From Chryseobacterium echinoideorum (GTDB taxonomy: Bacteria > Bacteroidota > Bacteroidia > Flavobacteriales > Weeksellaceae), in NCBI RefSeq assembly GCF_007474535.1, contig NZ_VKNW01000002.1:62001-126000 (forward strand): a DNA stretch of 64,000 bases. Reading direction: 5' to 3'. The notes under the pieces were generated by a model, which ran no database searches, was not told where the DNA came from, and saw only the letters and a program-made list of their open reading frames with translations. The position numbers and the translations under genes are program-made. Shown one piece after another: positions 62,082 to 64,000 of the stretch (position 1 is its first letter; each line of letters opens with the position of its first letter).

Positions 62082-64000
62082 ATGGTGAAAAGACTTCTTA
62101 GCTGTTTATTGTGTTTATTGTTTGCTTTAATTTATTCACAAAGCATTCAAAACATAGGCTTGCCTTTTATCCAGAATTATCTGCCTAAAGATTACGGCAA
62201 TCACGGTAAAATCTGGGAAATAAATGCAGCAGATAACGGACTGGTCTATATGGCCTCTGAAAACGGTGTTTTGGAATTTGACGGTCAGAACTGGAAACGG
62301 TTTAGAAACTATAAAGGATATACAAGATCTCTTCATATTGCAAATGATTCTATAATATATGTTGGTGCGGATATGGATTTTGGCGTTTACAAAAAAGACA
62401 AATTCCAAAAGTTTTCTTATACCTCACTTTACCCTTATCGGAAAAATACCAACGGAATTACAGAAGAATTCTGGGGAACATATCAGATAAAAAATGAGAT
62501 TGTTTTTATTTCGCATCAGAATTTATATATTTTGTATCAAGACAAAATTTCTAAAATACCAGCTCCGGTAAGATTTACAGACAGTTTTTTCGTAAATGGA
62601 CTGCTTTACCTTGCAGACGACAGGAAGGGATTGTTTCTATTTGATGGAAAAAAACTGGATTTAATCTGTTCTTACCCCGAAAATACCCAATTAGAGATAG
62701 CGGGAGTTTTCAAACATGAAAACAGACTTAGAATTATCACTAAAAACCATGGGATTTTTAAAATTTCAGAAAAGAAAATTATACCAATTCCTTCGGAGGT
62801 CAATTCTTTCCTTGAAAAAAATAAAGTCTTCAGCTTTGCTTTAATTGCGGATAAATATTTAGCTTTTGGAACAGTTACCGATGGACTTTATATTACAGAT
62901 CTGAACGGAAAAATTGTTCAGCATATTAATAAAAATAAAGGCTTACCCAACAACACTATTCTTTCTCTTTTTTATCAAAAAAACGGCAAACTATGGCTTG
63001 GTTTGGATTACGGAATTGCTTCTATAGACATAAGCAGCAGTATTTCTTACTTTTATAGTGTTAATGGTGATTTTGGGACAGGATATACTGCTCTTATTAA
63101 TGGAAACACTTTTTTTCTGGGTTCCAATCAAGGCTTATATTCTGCTGACGGGAATAATTTTGGAAATAATCAAAAAAATCTGCCTTTTAACCTTATCAAA
63201 GGTTCTGATGGACAGGTCTGGTCTTTAGAAAAGATTGACGGAAATATGTATTGCGGTCATGATAAAGGATTGTTTTTAGTAAAAGATAATGTACTCCAGA
63301 AAATCAATGACGAATATGGTGTTTCCCAAATAGTTTCTTTTAGAAATAATTATGTATTGACGGGAAATTATAAAGGAATTTCTATTTATAAAAAAGAAAA
63401 CGGCAGATTGAGATTTGTAAAAAATATGAAATACATTCTCGGAGCAATCAGCCAGATTCAGATCGAAAACGACCAGACAATCTGGATCAATATTCCCAAT
63501 TATGGGATCATAAGAACCAATTTAGATCAACATTTTAACCCTATAAACAGAAAAATTTTTCTGGATTCAGAGTTTGAAGGAAATTTCCCTAAAATATTTA
63601 AAAATAAGGGAGAAATACAGATTGTGACTGCCACTCATGCTTATCAATATAATGTGGTGAAGAAAAAATTTGAATTAACGGAAGATAAGATCAATCGTGC
63701 GGTTATTAAAGAAGAGCTTCCCGGATTTTATTTCCCTAAAAAAATTTCATCAGAATACAATTTTTACCCTGTTTACAATGGTTTCGCAATAGAAAAAAGA
63801 CAGTACCAAAAAGTAAACTTTGTGGCAGATTTAGTTTTCAGAAAAGCTCAGGCTTTTAATAATCATCATGAAACGGCAATACATCAGCAACAAAGTATCG
63901 GTTATAAATATAATAATTTTCGTTTTAGTTTTATAATTCCTAATGAAGAAGAGGTAGAATATCAGTATTATCTACAGGGCTTTTCAGAGGAGTGGTCGTC
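62082..64000 (+). CDS. Y_Y_Y-domain sensor/transcription regulator, 3' end beyond the window
   Basis: From ATG 62082 the frame stays open for 639 codons to the window end. It has a signal peptide or first helix (LLSCLLCLLFALIYSQ), then repeated propeller-like units (IWEINAADNGLVYMASENG, LWLGLDYGIASIDI, VWSLEKIDGN) of the kind in HTCS and similar regulators, then the start of a Y_Y_Y domain (VEYQYYLQGFSEEWS). The missing C-terminus should hold a transmembrane helix and either a LuxR-type helix-turn-helix or a kinase. Lying right after the glucan operon, it is the likely sensor of the released glucan. Confidence 0.8.
   Translation, partial: MVKRLLSCLLCLLFALIYSQSIQNIGLPFIQNYLPKDYGNHGKIWEINAADNGLVYMASENGVLEFDGQNWKRFRNYKGYTRSLHIANDSIIYVGADMDFGVYKKDKFQKFSYTSLYPYRKNTNGITEEFWGTYQIKNEIVFISHQNLYILYQDKISKIPAPVRFTDSFFVNGLLYLADDRKGLFLFDGKKLDLICSYPENTQLEIAGVFKHENRLRIITKNHGIFKISEKKIIPIPSEVNSFLEKNKVFSFALIADKYLAFGTVTDGLYITDLNGKIVQHINKNKGLPNNTILSLFYQKNGKLWLGLDYGIASIDISSSISYFYSVNGDFGTGYTALINGNTFFLGSNQGLYSADGNNFGNNQKNLPFNLIKGSDGQVWSLEKIDGNMYCGHDKGLFLVKDNVLQKINDEYGVSQIVSFRNNYVLTGNYKGISIYKKENGRLRFVKNMKYILGAISQIQIENDQTIWINIPNYGIIRTNLDQHFNPINRKIFLDSEFEGNFPKIFKNKGEIQIVTATHAYQYNVVKKKFELTEDKINRAVIKEELPGFYFPKKISSEYNFYPVYNGFAIEKRQYQKVNFVADLVFRKAQAFNNHHETAIHQQQSIGYKYNNFRFSFIIPNEEEVEYQYYLQGFSEEWS

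Noticed and set aside
1..64000. CRISPR array, tRNA, rRNA or intact insertion sequence
   Set aside because: No regularly spaced direct repeats, cloverleaf-like sequence, rRNA segments or transposase genes were recognised by reading the window.

Overview
The window is AT-rich chromosomal DNA from a member of the Bacteroidota, most likely Flavobacteriia close to Chryseobacterium. Three secreted proteins end in type IX secretion (T9SS) sorting domains, promoters fit the Bacteroidota -33 TTG / -7 TAnnTTTG pattern, Shine-Dalgarno sequences are scarce, and the gene families (DUF1275, DUF2797, Y_Y_Y regulators, VKOR-thioredoxin proteins, GH149/GH17/GH30 beta-glucan enzymes) suit that group. I saw no rRNA, tRNA, CRISPR array or intact insertion sequence.

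Layout. 1-18.6 kb is mostly housekeeping: prfA, a T9SS-secreted alpha-amylase, class I and class II fumarases back to back, an ECF sigma / anti-sigma-like / outer-membrane protein unit, two small lipoproteins, an endonuclease/exonuclease/phosphatase-fold protein, a rhomboid protease, mutL, a DUF1275 protein and an OmpR-type two-component system.

18.7-28.8 kb is a stress-response-like island. A tightly packed nine-gene operon (24942 down to 18709) encodes a 49-aa Cys protein, a YegP-like protein, an HsdR_N-type nuclease, TerB-like and PH-like membrane proteins, a basic secreted protein and a vWA-like lipoprotein. Beside it lie a TPR histidine kinase and a LuxR-type response regulator. A perfect palindrome, TACGG-AAAA-CCGTA, lies upstream of the operon and of the divergent gene at 28034. 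In both places its centre is 36.5 bp from the downstream edge of the -7 box, and no -33 box is present. This looks like an activator-driven regulon and is my main candidate for an undescribed system.

28.8-37.7 kb is a double-glycine peptide export locus: a VKOR-thioredoxin membrane oxidoreductase, an 87-aa precursor with a GG leader and six cysteines, two TlpA-like thioredoxins, a C39-peptidase ABC exporter and an HlyD adaptor, with a divergent XRE regulator. The part from 32.3 to 37.2 kb is clearly more AT-rich than its flanks.

37.7-43.1 kb holds ordinary genes (PA0069-type radical SAM protein, AsmA-like protein, DUF2797 protein). 43.4-64 kb is a beta-1,3/1,6-glucan utilisation locus, all on the plus strand: a glycosidase fused to an outer-membrane-barrel-like region, a surface glycan-binding lipoprotein, two GH16, two GH17, one GH30, a GH149-type phosphorylase, a GPH/MFS transporter, a second protein with the same repeated binding module, and the start of a Y_Y_Y regulator. 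No SusC/SusD pair is visible. The phosphorylase is cut by one in-frame TAG, and the first GH17 appears to have lost its lipoprotein signal to a one-base frameshift. Dispersed intergenic repeats punctuate this locus.
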